From Paraburkholderia acidicola (GTDB taxonomy: Bacteria > Pseudomonadota > Gammaproteobacteria > Burkholderiales > Burkholderiaceae), in assembly GCF_002362315.1 (NCBI RefSeq), contig NZ_MTZV01000006.1:744001-808000 (forward strand): a stretch of 64,000 bases of DNA, given 5' to 3'. The number at the start of each line of letters is the position of its first letter. The first letter of the stretch is position 1. The position numbers and the translations under genes were made by a program. Under the pieces are notes generated by a model. The model was not told where the DNA came from. It made no database searches and was given only the letters and a program-made list of their open reading frames with translations. This document shows, piece after piece, positions 24,857 through 32,950 of this stretch.

Positions 24857-27800
24857 ATGAGCCCAACTGCCCGTACCCTGCCGGCCTATGCCGAGCTGTT
24901 CTGCCTGTCGAATTTCTCGTTCCTCCATGGTGCATCGCATGCCGAGGAACTCGTTACTCGTGCCGTGCAACTCGGTTATGCGGGACTCGCCATCACCGAC
25001 GAATGCTCGCTGGCCGGTGCCGTGCGCGCGCACGTCGCCGCGAAGACCGCGGAGTTCCCGCTCGTCATCGGTTCGTATTTCCGGCTCGTCCATGCCGACG
25101 GTTCGCCAGCATTCGGACTGATCCTGCTGGCGCAGAACCGCGAGGGCTACGGCAACCTGTCTGAGCTGATCACGCTCGCGCGCACCCGTGCGCCGAAGGG
25201 CCAATACCGGCTGACACCGCAAGACCTGTCGCGCCCTGATCCGCAGTACGGCCACCTGCGCGGCATGCCCGATTGCCTCGCCATCCTCGTGCCGGAATTT
25301 CCCGCCCAGGAAGACCGGCTGGATGTGCAAATCGAATGGCTCGACGAGACGTTTCCTGGTCGCGCGTGGTGCGGGCTGATCCTGCATCAGCGCGCCATGG
25401 ACGACATCCATCGCGGCGCGCTCGAATATGTTTCGCAACGGCATGGCGTGCCGGTCGTCGCACTCGGTCATGTCGTGATGCACGTGCGTTCGCGCAAACC
25501 GTTGCAGGACACCTTGACGGCGATTCGCGTGGGACGCCCGGTGCACGAATGCGGCTACGATCTCGCACCGAATGCCGAACAGCATCTGCGCGCGCGTCTG
25601 CGCCTCGCGCTGCTGTACCCCGAGGCCGCACTCGAACAGACGCTGGCGATCATGGCGCGCTGCACGTTCTCGCTCACCGAGGTGCGCTACGAATATCCGG
25701 ATGAACTGATCCCCGACGGCTTCACACCGGCCTCGTGGCTGCGCCAGGAAACCTATGTCGGCGCACATGCACGTTTCCCGTCGGGCATCCCCTACGACGT
25801 GCAGGAGAAACTCGAATACGAACTCGATCTGATCACCAGTCTTGAGTACGAGCCGTTCTTCATCACGGTCTACGACATCGTCCTGTATGCGCGCAGCCAG
25901 AACATCCTGTGCCAGGGGCGCGGCTCCGCGGCGAACTCGCTGGTCTGCTTCTGTCTTGGCATCACCGAGGTCGACCCGAACCGCAGCAGCATGCTGTTCG
26001 AGCGCTTCATCAGCAGGGAGCGCGGCGAGCCGCCCGACATCGACGTCGACTTCGAACACCAGCGGCGCGAAGAAGTCATCCAGTACATCTACAACAAGTA
26101 CGGCCGCGATCGCGCGGCCATCGCGGCGGCCGTGTCGACCTATCGCCCGCGCGGCGCGCTGCGCGAAACTGGCAAGGCGCTTGGCGTCGATCCGCAGATC
26201 GTCGATGCGGTCGCGAAGACGCATCACTGGTTCGATAGCGGCACCGAGTTGCTGAAGCGCTTCGAAGAGTCCGGGCTCGATCCGGACGCGCCGATCATTC
26301 AGTCGTGGGCCTCGCTTGCCGCGCAGCTGGTGGGGTTTCCGCGCCATCTGTCGCAGCATTCGGGCGGCTTCGTGATCAGCCGCGGCAAGCTCACACGGCT
26401 CGTACCGGTCGAGAATGCCGCGATGCCCGAGCGCAGTGTGATCCAGTGGGACAAGGACGATCTCGAAGCGCTGGGCTTGCTGAAAGTCGACGTGCTGGCG
26501 CTCGGCATGCTGTCGGTGATCCGGCGCGCACTCGATTTCGTCTCGGAGCAGCGCGGCGAACGCATCCAGATGCGCGACATCCCTGACGGCGACAAACCGA
26601 CTTTCGAAATGATCTGCCGCGCCGATACGATGGGCGTGTTCCAGATCGAATCGCGCGCGCAGATGTCGATGCTGCCGCGATTGAAGCCCGAAACGTACTA
26701 CGACCTCGTGATCGAAGTGGCGATCGTGCGGCCTGGGCCGATCCAGGGCGGCGCGGTGCATCCGTATCTGCGGCGGCGCCAGAAGCTGGAACCCGAGTCC
26801 TACCCGAAAGACGACCTGAAGGCCGCGTTGGAACGCACGCTCGGCGTACCGATCTTCCAGGAGCAGGTGATGCAGGTCGCGATCATCGCAGCCGGCTTCA
26901 CACCTGGCGAAGCCGACGAACTACGTCGCGCGATGGCCGCCTGGAAACGCAAGGGCAACCTGCAGAAGTATTACGACCGCATCGTCACTGGCATGCTCGC
27001 GCGCGGCTACGAACGTACGTTCGCCGATGCGATCTTCGAGCAGATCAAGGGCTTCGGCGAATACGGTTTTCCCGAGAGTCATGCGGCAAGTTTCGCGCTG
27101 CTCGTCTACACGAGTAGCTGGCTCAAATGCCACGAGCCCGAAGCGTTCCTCGCCGCGCTGCTGAACAGCATGCCGATGGGGTTCTACTCGCCGTCGCAAC
27201 TCGTGCAGGATGCGCAGCGACATGGCGTCAAGGTGTTGCCGGCCGATGTGACGATCAGCGGCTGGGATGCCTCGCTTGAAGCGCACGGTTCGGGCTTGAG
27301 GCCGGCGGTGCGGCTCGGACTGTCGCTGGTGCGCGGGATGCGCGACGGCGCAGCCGAGCGTATCGAGAATGCGCGTGCGGTACGGCCGTTCACGAGCGTG
27401 ATCGATCTCGCCCGGCGCGCGCAGCTCGATCGCCACGACCTGCACGTGCTGGCCGATGCGAACGCGCTCGCCTCGCTGGCCGGCAACCGGCGCGAAGCAC
27501 TGTGGCAATCGGCCGTTGCTGTGCCGGATCGCGACATGCTGGCCGCGGCGCGTACCGAGGACGAGACGCCGCAACTGGGTACGCCGACGGAGGCAGAAAC
27601 GGTTGTCGGCGATTACCGCTCGGTAGGGCTCACGCTCGAGCGCCATCCGCTTGAACTGCTGCGGCCAACCCTGCACGCGCAACGACTGATGCCGGCCGAG
27701 ACGCTGCGCACCTATCGCAACGGCCAGGTGGCGCGCGCCTGCGGCATCGTGACGGGGCGACAGCGACCGGGCACGGCCAAGGGCGTGATCTTCATGACGA

Positions 27801-28006
27801 TCGAAGACGAAACCGGCAACGTCAACGTGATCATCTGGCCCAAGCTGCTCGAAAGGCAGCGCAAGGAAACCTTGAATGCGTCGCTGCTGGCTGTCTATGG
27901 CACATGGCAATGCGAGGGCGAAGTGCGGCACCTGATCGCAAAACGGCTCGTCGATCTGTCGCATCTGCTTGGCGGACTGGCCACGGTCAGCCGCAATTTT
28001 CACTAA
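24857..28006 (+). CDS. dnaE2: Error-prone DNA polymerase DnaE2
   Basis: A 1049-residue C-family polymerase, the catalytic partner of ImuA/ImuB. It has an N-terminal PHP domain (YAELFCLSNFSFLHGAS), the palm motifs with catalytic acids (GRGSAANSLVCF; PPDIDVDFEHQRRE), finger regions, and an OB-fold near residue 960-1000 (GRQRPGTAKGVIFMTIED). It is shorter than replicative DnaE1 and lacks its C-terminal tau-binding domain, typical of DnaE2. It is needed for damage-induced mutagenesis in other bacteria. Last gene of the LexA-controlled cassette. Confidence 0.97.
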   Translation: MSPTARTLPAYAELFCLSNFSFLHGASHAEELVTRAVQLGYAGLAITDECSLAGAVRAHVAAKTAEFPLVIGSYFRLVHADGSPAFGLILLAQNREGYGNLSELITLARTRAPKGQYRLTPQDLSRPDPQYGHLRGMPDCLAILVPEFPAQEDRLDVQIEWLDETFPGRAWCGLILHQRAMDDIHRGALEYVSQRHGVPVVALGHVVMHVRSRKPLQDTLTAIRVGRPVHECGYDLAPNAEQHLRARLRLALLYPEAALEQTLAIMARCTFSLTEVRYEYPDELIPDGFTPASWLRQETYVGAHARFPSGIPYDVQEKLEYELDLITSLEYEPFFITVYDIVLYARSQNILCQGRGSAANSLVCFCLGITEVDPNRSSMLFERFISRERGEPPDIDVDFEHQRREEVIQYIYNKYGRDRAAIAAAVSTYRPRGALRETGKALGVDPQIVDAVAKTHHWFDSGTELLKRFEESGLDPDAPIIQSWASLAAQLVGFPRHLSQHSGGFVISRGKLTRLVPVENAAMPERSVIQWDKDDLEALGLLKVDVLALGMLSVIRRALDFVSEQRGERIQMRDIPDGDKPTFEMICRADTMGVFQIESRAQMSMLPRLKPETYYDLVIEVAIVRPGPIQGGAVHPYLRRRQKLEPESYPKDDLKAALERTLGVPIFQEQVMQVAIIAAGFTPGEADELRRAMAAWKRKGNLQKYYDRIVTGMLARGYERTFADAIFEQIKGFGEYGFPESHAASFALLVYTSSWLKCHEPEAFLAALLNSMPMGFYSPSQLVQDAQRHGVKVLPADVTISGWDASLEAHGSGLRPAVRLGLSLVRGMRDGAAERIENARAVRPFTSVIDLARRAQLDRHDLHVLADANALASLAGNRREALWQSAVAVPDRDMLAAARTEDETPQLGTPTEAETVVGDYRSVGLTLERHPLELLRPTLHAQRLMPAETLRTYRNGQVARACGIVTGRQRPGTAKGVIFMTIEDETGNVNVIIWPKLLERQRKETLNASLLAVYGTWQCEGEVRHLIAKRLVDLSHLLGGLATVSRNFH

Positions 28007-28234
28007 CAGACTGCGTCTGCCGCTGGGTACCGAGGCGCCTCCTTCCTATGTCTTCGCCGTGCAACTCGCGGCCGCTAACCCGAGATATGGCATCAAGGAC
28101 GGCCCGAATCCTGGCAAGGTCGTGTTTAGATGTCCGCCCGGCTATGTCGTAAACTCGACGGCAACGTTGTCGCCAACGTCTGGGGAAAATTCCTGCATGG
28201 CCGCGCCCGGTCCAACCAGCCCTTCTGTCAAAAA

Positions 28235-29014
28235 ATGATCCAGCACGACGATACGCAGCGACCCACCAGCATCCTGGTTGCATCGCCGGTCTACAACGAC
28301 CAGTGTTACGGCTCCTATACCCACTCGTTGCTGCAGTTGCAGGCTGCGCTGTATCAACGCGGTATAGGCTTCGAGTATGCATGGACGAAGAGTTCGAGCG
28401 TCATCACCATCGCCCGCAATCTGCTGAGCAACTGGTTCCTCAAACGAACCCAATGCACTCATCTGCTGTTTATCGATGCCGATATGGTCTTCCGCAGCGA
28501 CGACGTGCTTGCGCTGCTCGACGCCGATCTGGATGTGATCGCTGCGATGTGTCCGCGTAAGGAAATCAACTGGCTGAACGTTGCGTCAGCGGCGCGTACC
28601 TGGCCGGACATGGCGCCGGGTGAACTGGCCAAAGTGGCAGGTTCGTACGGGACGTATCAGCTTAAACAACCCGGACAGGGATTCAGTGTCGAGAAGCCCG
28701 TCGAGGTCGAGGGAATCGGCACAGGAATCATGCTGATCAAGCGCCATGTCTTCCTGGCGATGGCCGATGCCCACCCCGACGAAGTCATGACGTCGCCGGA
28801 TCGAGCCGGTGGTAACGAAACCATCCATACGTTCTTCGATATCGGCAAAAACGAGCGTGGCGAAATGCTGTCGGAAGATCTGTTCTTTTGTAAGCGGTGG
28901 CGGGACATGGGCGGGGCTGTGTACGGTGCGCCGTGGTTTGAAGTTGGTCACATCGGCAGTTATGAGTTTCGCGGCAGCCTGTCGGATATCGCGGCTGTGC
29001 AGGGGACTGCCTAG
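28235..29014 (+). CDS. Glycosyltransferase-like protein (GT-A fold, family 2-like)
   Basis: About 259 residues. The N-terminal ILVASPVYND and the acidic motif LLFIDADMVF (a DxD-like metal/nucleotide-sugar site) indicate a GT-A glycosyltransferase. A later EDLFFCKRW matches the catalytic ED region of family 2 enzymes. No membrane helix is present. It is related to phage- and plasmid-borne uncharacterised transferases. The start is uncertain: 28235 begins just before the conserved fold but has no clear ribosome site, and an in-frame ATG at 28130 would add 35 unconserved residues. Confidence 0.75.
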   Translation: MIQHDDTQRPTSILVASPVYNDQCYGSYTHSLLQLQAALYQRGIGFEYAWTKSSSVITIARNLLSNWFLKRTQCTHLLFIDADMVFRSDDVLALLDADLDVIAAMCPRKEINWLNVASAARTWPDMAPGELAKVAGSYGTYQLKQPGQGFSVEKPVEVEGIGTGIMLIKRHVFLAMADAHPDEVMTSPDRAGGNETIHTFFDIGKNERGEMLSEDLFFCKRWRDMGGAVYGAPWFEVGHIGSYEFRGSLSDIAAVQGTA

Positions 29015-29030
29015 AGCGGTTCAGACCGAA

Positions 29031-29083
29031 GTGCCTGATACGCTCCAGCAACGCCCCAGCACGCTCCAGCGCGTATCAGGCAC
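29031..29083. terminator. Long hairpin between convergent genes
   Basis: A perfect 13-bp inverted repeat, GTGCCTGATACGC (29031-29043) and GCGTATCAGGCAC (29071-29083), encloses 27 bases that contain imperfect copies of GCTCCAGC. It lies between convergent stop codons at 29014 and 29089. It may be a bidirectional terminator, but there is no U-tract, so another role or a mobile-element remnant is possible. Confidence 0.5.
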
Positions 29084-29088
29084 GGGCA

Positions 29089-29364
29089 TCAGCTATCGAA
29101 CGGCTTGATCTCGAGAATCGAGGCGACGCGATGCAGGATGCCCGCGCGCCGCCACACAATGTACTTCGCGTAGCAGGTCTGCTGCGGTGGGAAATGTGCC
29201 GGCAACCGGTGCCATTTCTCACCGCTCTGGTGTACCCAGAGAATCGCATCGAGGATCTGACGGGCGTCGCGACGCGGACGACCGCGCGCTGACGCGGGTT
29301 CAGGAGTGTCGAAAAGAGGTTTGACGCGTATCCAGTTCGCGTCCGACATAGGGATTTCAATCAC
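29089..29364 (-). CDS. Solo DUF4096 (transposase N-terminal HTH) protein
   Basis: A 91-residue protein equivalent to the N-terminal domain of IS5/IS4-type transposases (DUF4096), with the signature GRPRRDARQILDAILWV, then GEKWHRLPAHFPPQQTCYAK. The DDE catalytic domain is absent: the frame ends in a stop codon and the next gene starts its own territory. No terminal repeats or target-site duplication are visible. GTG at 29364 or ATG at 29349 may start translation. It resembles the 31358-31657 protein. It may be an exapted DNA-binding protein or an IS remnant. Confidence 0.7.
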   Translation of the reverse strand: MIEIPMSDANWIRVKPLFDTPEPASARGRPRRDARQILDAILWVHQSGEKWHRLPAHFPPQQTCYAKYIVWRRAGILHRVASILEIKPFDS

Positions 29365-30232
29365 GGTGCTTATGGGAGCTTATCGGGATTCAACGCTGCG
29401 GCATCGCGAGTGATGCCCGCGATGCAAACAGTCAATGTACCGGCGCTAGCCGGCGATCAATCGAGCAGTAGTACCGCTCATCGCGCCGCCGATCAACGCA
29501 GCGAACACGATGAAGTTGCTCATGAGGTAGTACAGGTCAATGCTTTTCGCGAACGGGCGTCGCGTCGGGAATGCCAGGGCAATGAGCAGTCATTGAAGGT
29601 CACGATGAATTACACGGGGGTCATTGCAACGGAAATTGCGTGCGTAGTTTACCGAGAAACAGATCGGGCACGCGGTAACACACAGACGCAGCAGCGCCAT
29701 ATGGATCAAGCGATCTTCAGTACCTGCGCTTTACAAGGTGGGGGAGAGAAGAGCCGCTGGCTCACCCCGGGCCAGAACGGTCGATTCAAACAGATAGCCA
29801 TATGCGAATCCTGTCTTATTGATGTCAGGTCATGCGCTGCGCCGTCGACCAAGCAGCATCCATGCCAATCGCTCGCCAATCTTCTGTCAGAAACGTGCAC
29901 GCATTCCCAGGGTACGCATGATCTATGCGTTTTAGGTTGATATTGTTGCGCCGATTCGCGTCGCAGGATCTCGCAAAGCTCGTCAGAAAAAACGCGCCCG
30001 TTACGTAACGCCCTGCCGTAACAGGTCGGAACAAAGCCGGAACAGGACTGGAACAACCCGCGCGCAACCGATGCAAACGCACGTCATCCACACCGGGCCG
30101 CAACGCGCAAAACCGTAGCCACACGCCTGCACGCCACGAGCGCAACCCGCTCACCCTCACCCGCACCTATGGCATGAAACATGCTGATTCCCGTAGGGGT
30201 AATGCGACCTCGCGCGATCTGAACGAGTGACC
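29365..30232. other. Long intergenic region, lower GC, no convincing gene
   Basis: Nearly 870 bases with AT-richer composition than the neighbours. An 8-bp inverted repeat (GCATCGCG 29401-29408, CGCGATGC 29418-29425) sits upstream of the DUF4096 gene. A reverse-strand frame ending at 29446 reads a hydrophobic stretch (LYYLMSNFIVFAALIGGAM) but is broken by a stop upstream, perhaps a decayed membrane-protein gene. A 176-codon plus-strand frame (29410-29940) has no ribosome site and no family resemblance. Confidence 0.5.
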
Positions 30233-31144
30233 ATGAAAAAAAGCGCGCATGCAAATCGACACGGCAAAAGACGGGGACCTCGGGTGCAAATCGAACACAT
30301 ACAACAGGTAGTCGAAGTCGACACGCCGGTGCGCAACCGTCTCGGTCAGCGCATTCAGCAGGGCTTGAGCGCGGGCGAATTTCATCTCGTGTTTCAGGGC
30401 ATCTATCGCTCGCGCACACGCGAACTCGAGCGGATCGAAGCGCTGATCCGCTGGAACCATCCCGACTATGGTCTGCTGTTGCCGGACACCTTTGTCCCCG
30501 CGCTTCACGACGACCTCGAGGTCGCCGTCGACGTCACTCACTTCGTGATCGATCGCGCCTGCGCGCAACTCGCTGCCTGTCTGCGCGCGGGACAAATGGC
30601 GCATCCGCTCGCGCTCAACGTGCCGCCCTCGGTTGCCGCACAGGAAAACTTCGCCGCCGAAGTCGAAGCGATCGCGCGCATGCACGGCGTCGCGCCCGAG
30701 CTGCTCGAAATCGAACTGGTGGAAACGGAAGACACCGCGAAGATCCTCGCGACGAGAACGCTGACCCGGCCATTACGCGAGGCCGGCATCCACATCTCGA
30801 TGGACGACTTCGGCACCGGTTACTCGTCGCTTGCGCTCCTCAGCGCAATGGACGTCGACACGGTGAAGCTCGCGCGCGAACTGCTGGCTTTCGTGCCGAC
30901 GCGTCAGCGGGCGAGCGCGGTGATCGCCGGCATCCTGGCGTTGCTCGAAGAACTCGAGATCCGCGTCGTCGTGGAAGGCGTGGAAACCGCCGATCAGGCG
31001 CACTGGCTGGAACAGTGGCCCAACGTGCTGGTCCAGGGCTATTACTTCTCGCTGCCCACCGGCGATCTGTCGGCCGTCCTCGACGGACTCGACACGACAC
31101 GGCGGAGCACGAGCACGGCCGCGAGGACCCTTGGGCTGCGCTGA
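30233..31144 (+). CDS. EAL-domain c-di-GMP phosphodiesterase
   Basis: A 303-residue stand-alone EAL protein that should hydrolyse cyclic di-GMP in the cytoplasm. All expected active-site residues are visible: E69 in EAL (RIEALIRWNHP), N129 (LALNVPPS), E161 and E164 (EIELVETED), D191-D192 with an intact loop 6 (DDFGTGYSSL), K212, E248 (VVEGVE) and Q268 (VQGYYFSLP). Activity is therefore likely. The first 30 residues are basic with no sensor domain or membrane helix. It is flanked by two DUF4096 genes. Confidence 0.93.
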   Translation: MKKSAHANRHGKRRGPRVQIEHIQQVVEVDTPVRNRLGQRIQQGLSAGEFHLVFQGIYRSRTRELERIEALIRWNHPDYGLLLPDTFVPALHDDLEVAVDVTHFVIDRACAQLAACLRAGQMAHPLALNVPPSVAAQENFAAEVEAIARMHGVAPELLEIELVETEDTAKILATRTLTRPLREAGIHISMDDFGTGYSSLALLSAMDVDTVKLARELLAFVPTRQRASAVIAGILALLEELEIRVVVEGVETADQAHWLEQWPNVLVQGYYFSLPTGDLSAVLDGLDTTRRSTSTAARTLGLR

Positions 31145-31208
31145 ATCCCTGCTGACACGCGCAGGAACAACGACAGATCTGTAAAACAGCTTGTAGGAAG
31201 ATGGAAAA

Positions 31209-31238
31209 TTGTCTGACCTTTTTACTTTATTCAGACAA
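31209..31238. promoter_or_regulatory. Inverted repeat after the EAL gene
   Basis: TTGTCTGA (31209-31216) and TCAGACAA (31231-31238) form a perfect 8-bp inverted repeat with a 14-base T-rich spacer. It could end EAL transcription or be an operator for the following DUF4096 gene. Confidence 0.4.
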
Positions 31239-31286
31239 ATTGCCAACAAACAGCAAAATTCTTCTAACCAGTCGGGAAAAGCCACC

Positions 31287-31332
31287 TACATTGAATATTC
31301 AACCATGCATGGTTTTGGCATAATTCAATGTA
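31287..31332. promoter_or_regulatory. Nested palindromes upstream of DUF4096 gene
   Basis: A perfect 10-bp inverted repeat (TACATTGAAT 31287-31296, ATTCAATGTA 31323-31332) encloses a perfect 14-bp palindrome (AACCATGCATGGTT, 31301-31314). The block ends 25 bases before the start codon of the small HTH gene, where an autoregulatory operator would lie. Confidence 0.6.
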
Positions 31333-31357
31333 CCTACTAGTTAACGAAGTTTGCTGT

Positions 31358-31657
31358 ATGACAACTGTCCCCCTGACAGACGACGCGTGGCTGCGTGTCT
31401 GTCATCTATTCGAGGAACCGGCGGCAGGGCCAACGAACGTCGGCCGGCCGCGCAGACAGTCGCGCGATGTGCTCAACGGCGTGCTGTGGGTTCTGTTGAA
31501 TCACGAGAAGTGGCATCACCTGCCGTCCACCTTTCCGCCGTCGCAGACCTGCTACGCCCGCTGGCTGCAATGGAAACGGACCGGCCTGATCGATACGGTC
31601 ATCGCCGAGCTGGAAAAAGGCGACGACGCCCCGCCGGACAGCGGCGGCGCGCCATAA
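31358..31657 (+). CDS. Solo DUF4096 (transposase N-terminal HTH) protein
   Basis: A 99-residue protein of the same family as 29089-29364, sharing GRPRR-x2-R, LWVL, EKWHHLPSTFPPSQTCYARW. It lacks any DDE domain, and only 60 bases separate its stop from the next gene, so it is not simply a frameshifted transposase. The ATG at 31358 starts the conserved part; an upstream ATG at 31328 lies inside the palindrome block. The intact frame suggests selection as a DNA-binding protein (inference). Confidence 0.75.
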   Translation: MTTVPLTDDAWLRVCHLFEEPAAGPTNVGRPRRQSRDVLNGVLWVLLNHEKWHHLPSTFPPSQTCYARWLQWKRTGLIDTVIAELEKGDDAPPDSGGAP

Positions 31658-31717
31658 AGCGGCCTTGCGTCCGCTGCATCTCCGGTCTGTGCAACGGGAA
31701 CGATAGGTCGAACCCGC

Positions 31718-32671
31718 CTATACGAGCGCGTCTTCGTGTGCGTCGTCCAGCGCGTCGTCGACCACGCGCGGGACATCTGCCTGCATAGCACCGAAACGCG
31801 CGATGACGTGATCGACGAACGTCCGCACCTTCGCCGGCAGATGGCGGCGGCTCGGATACGCGACGCTGTACTCGATATGCGGCAGGGTGTAGTCGTCGAG
31901 CAGCCGCACCAGACGACCACTGGCAAGATCCTCGTCGACCAGATAGGCCGGCAGGATCGCGATGCCCATGCCCAGCAGCGCGCAGCGGCGCAGCATTTCC
32001 GTGTTGTTGGCGACGACCGCACCGGACGGACTCACGCGCACGTTGCCGTCGCTATTCATGAAGGTCTGTGCAGCCGCCCAGGAATCGGACGACTGGCCGA
32101 GCCATGCATGGTCGTTCAGTTGCTCGGGCTGCCGCGGCACGCCGTGCTTCGCGAGATAGGCCGGCGCCGCGCATGCGATCAGATAGGTCGTCGTGAAACG
32201 ACGCGCCACGATGCTGCCGGCCCGCACCTGCGACGACACCAGCACGCCGACGTCGAAGCCCTCTTCGACCAGATCGACGGGCCGGTCGACCAGCGTCACA
32301 TCGGGTGTCACTTTCGGGTAGCGCTCGGTGTAGGTCTGCAGCACCGAGCCGAGGTTGTGCATGCCGAATTCGACAGGAGCTACGATGCGCAGCGTACCGA
32401 TCGGCTGATGATTGCGCGACAGCACCATCTGTTCGACGTCTTCAAGTTCGCCGAGCACCTGGCGGGCGCGCTCCAGATAAAGCTGCCCGGCTTCGGTCAA
32501 CGACAGGCTGCGCGTCGTGCGGTTCAGCAGGCGCGCGCCGAGCCGCCCTTCGAGACCGGCCACGTGGCGGGTCACGACGGCGCCGGACACATCGAGGGCC
32601 TGCGCCGCGCGCACAAAGCTGCCGAGATCCGCAACGCGAACGAAAATCCGCATCGATTCCAGATGATCCAT
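31718..32671 (-). CDS. LysR-family transcriptional regulator
   Basis: A 317-residue LysR regulator of the group that starts MDHLESMRIFVRVADLGSF, with HTH (SFVRAAQALDVSGAVVTRHV) and a full effector domain (GTLRIVAPVEFG). The ATG at 32671 is chosen because the conserved N-terminus begins there. The target is unclear: neither neighbour is divergent, so it may act in trans or autoregulate. Confidence 0.93.
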   Translation of the reverse strand: MDHLESMRIFVRVADLGSFVRAAQALDVSGAVVTRHVAGLEGRLGARLLNRTTRSLSLTEAGQLYLERARQVLGELEDVEQMVLSRNHQPIGTLRIVAPVEFGMHNLGSVLQTYTERYPKVTPDVTLVDRPVDLVEEGFDVGVLVSSQVRAGSIVARRFTTTYLIACAAPAYLAKHGVPRQPEQLNDHAWLGQSSDSWAAAQTFMNSDGNVRVSPSGAVVANNTEMLRRCALLGMGIAILPAYLVDEDLASGRLVRLLDDYTLPHIEYSVAYPSRRHLPAKVRTFVDHVIARFGAMQADVPRVVDDALDDAHEDALV

Positions 32672-32928
32672 GAAACGACTCCAGTGGCTCGTGCATCGGA
32701 CCGGCGGGGGCCAGTCCCAGTGAACCGTCGCAGCGAAGACAAGCGCGACGGGTACCTCGGTATGGGCACAGTCTAGGCGGGAGGTGCTGTCGGAACACTG
32801 GCTGGAAAATGACCGTTTGGTCATCTGGCGGTCAGGCGGGAGGGTGGGATGGCCGCGCGTGTGGGCCACTCGTTGCGGGGAGGCGCGCCCGGGTGAACCG
32901 GGCCGGCCCCGGGCGGAACAAAGACGAA

Positions 32929-32945
32929 ACGGGGCGAAGCCCCGT
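32929..32945 (-). terminator. Terminator of the RND/two-component operon
   Basis: On the reverse strand ACGGGGC and GCCCCGT pair around a TTC loop, followed by TTTCGTCTTTG. It begins six bases beyond the histidine-kinase stop codon, as expected for the end of that operon. Confidence 0.7.
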
Positions 32946-32950
32946 CCGGC

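Noticed and set aside
24665..26761. 698-codon reverse-strand open frame
   Set aside because: Mirror of dnaE2 and imuB with low-complexity Arg/His/Asp composition; no ribosome site or family motifs.
29410..29940. 176-codon plus-strand frame in the gap before the EAL gene
   Set aside because: No ribosome site, no hydrophobic or domain pattern and mixed composition; not called as a gene.
29089..31657. Intact insertion sequence formed by the two DUF4096 genes
   Set aside because: Neither has a DDE catalytic domain, and no matching terminal inverted repeats or target duplications frame the interval.
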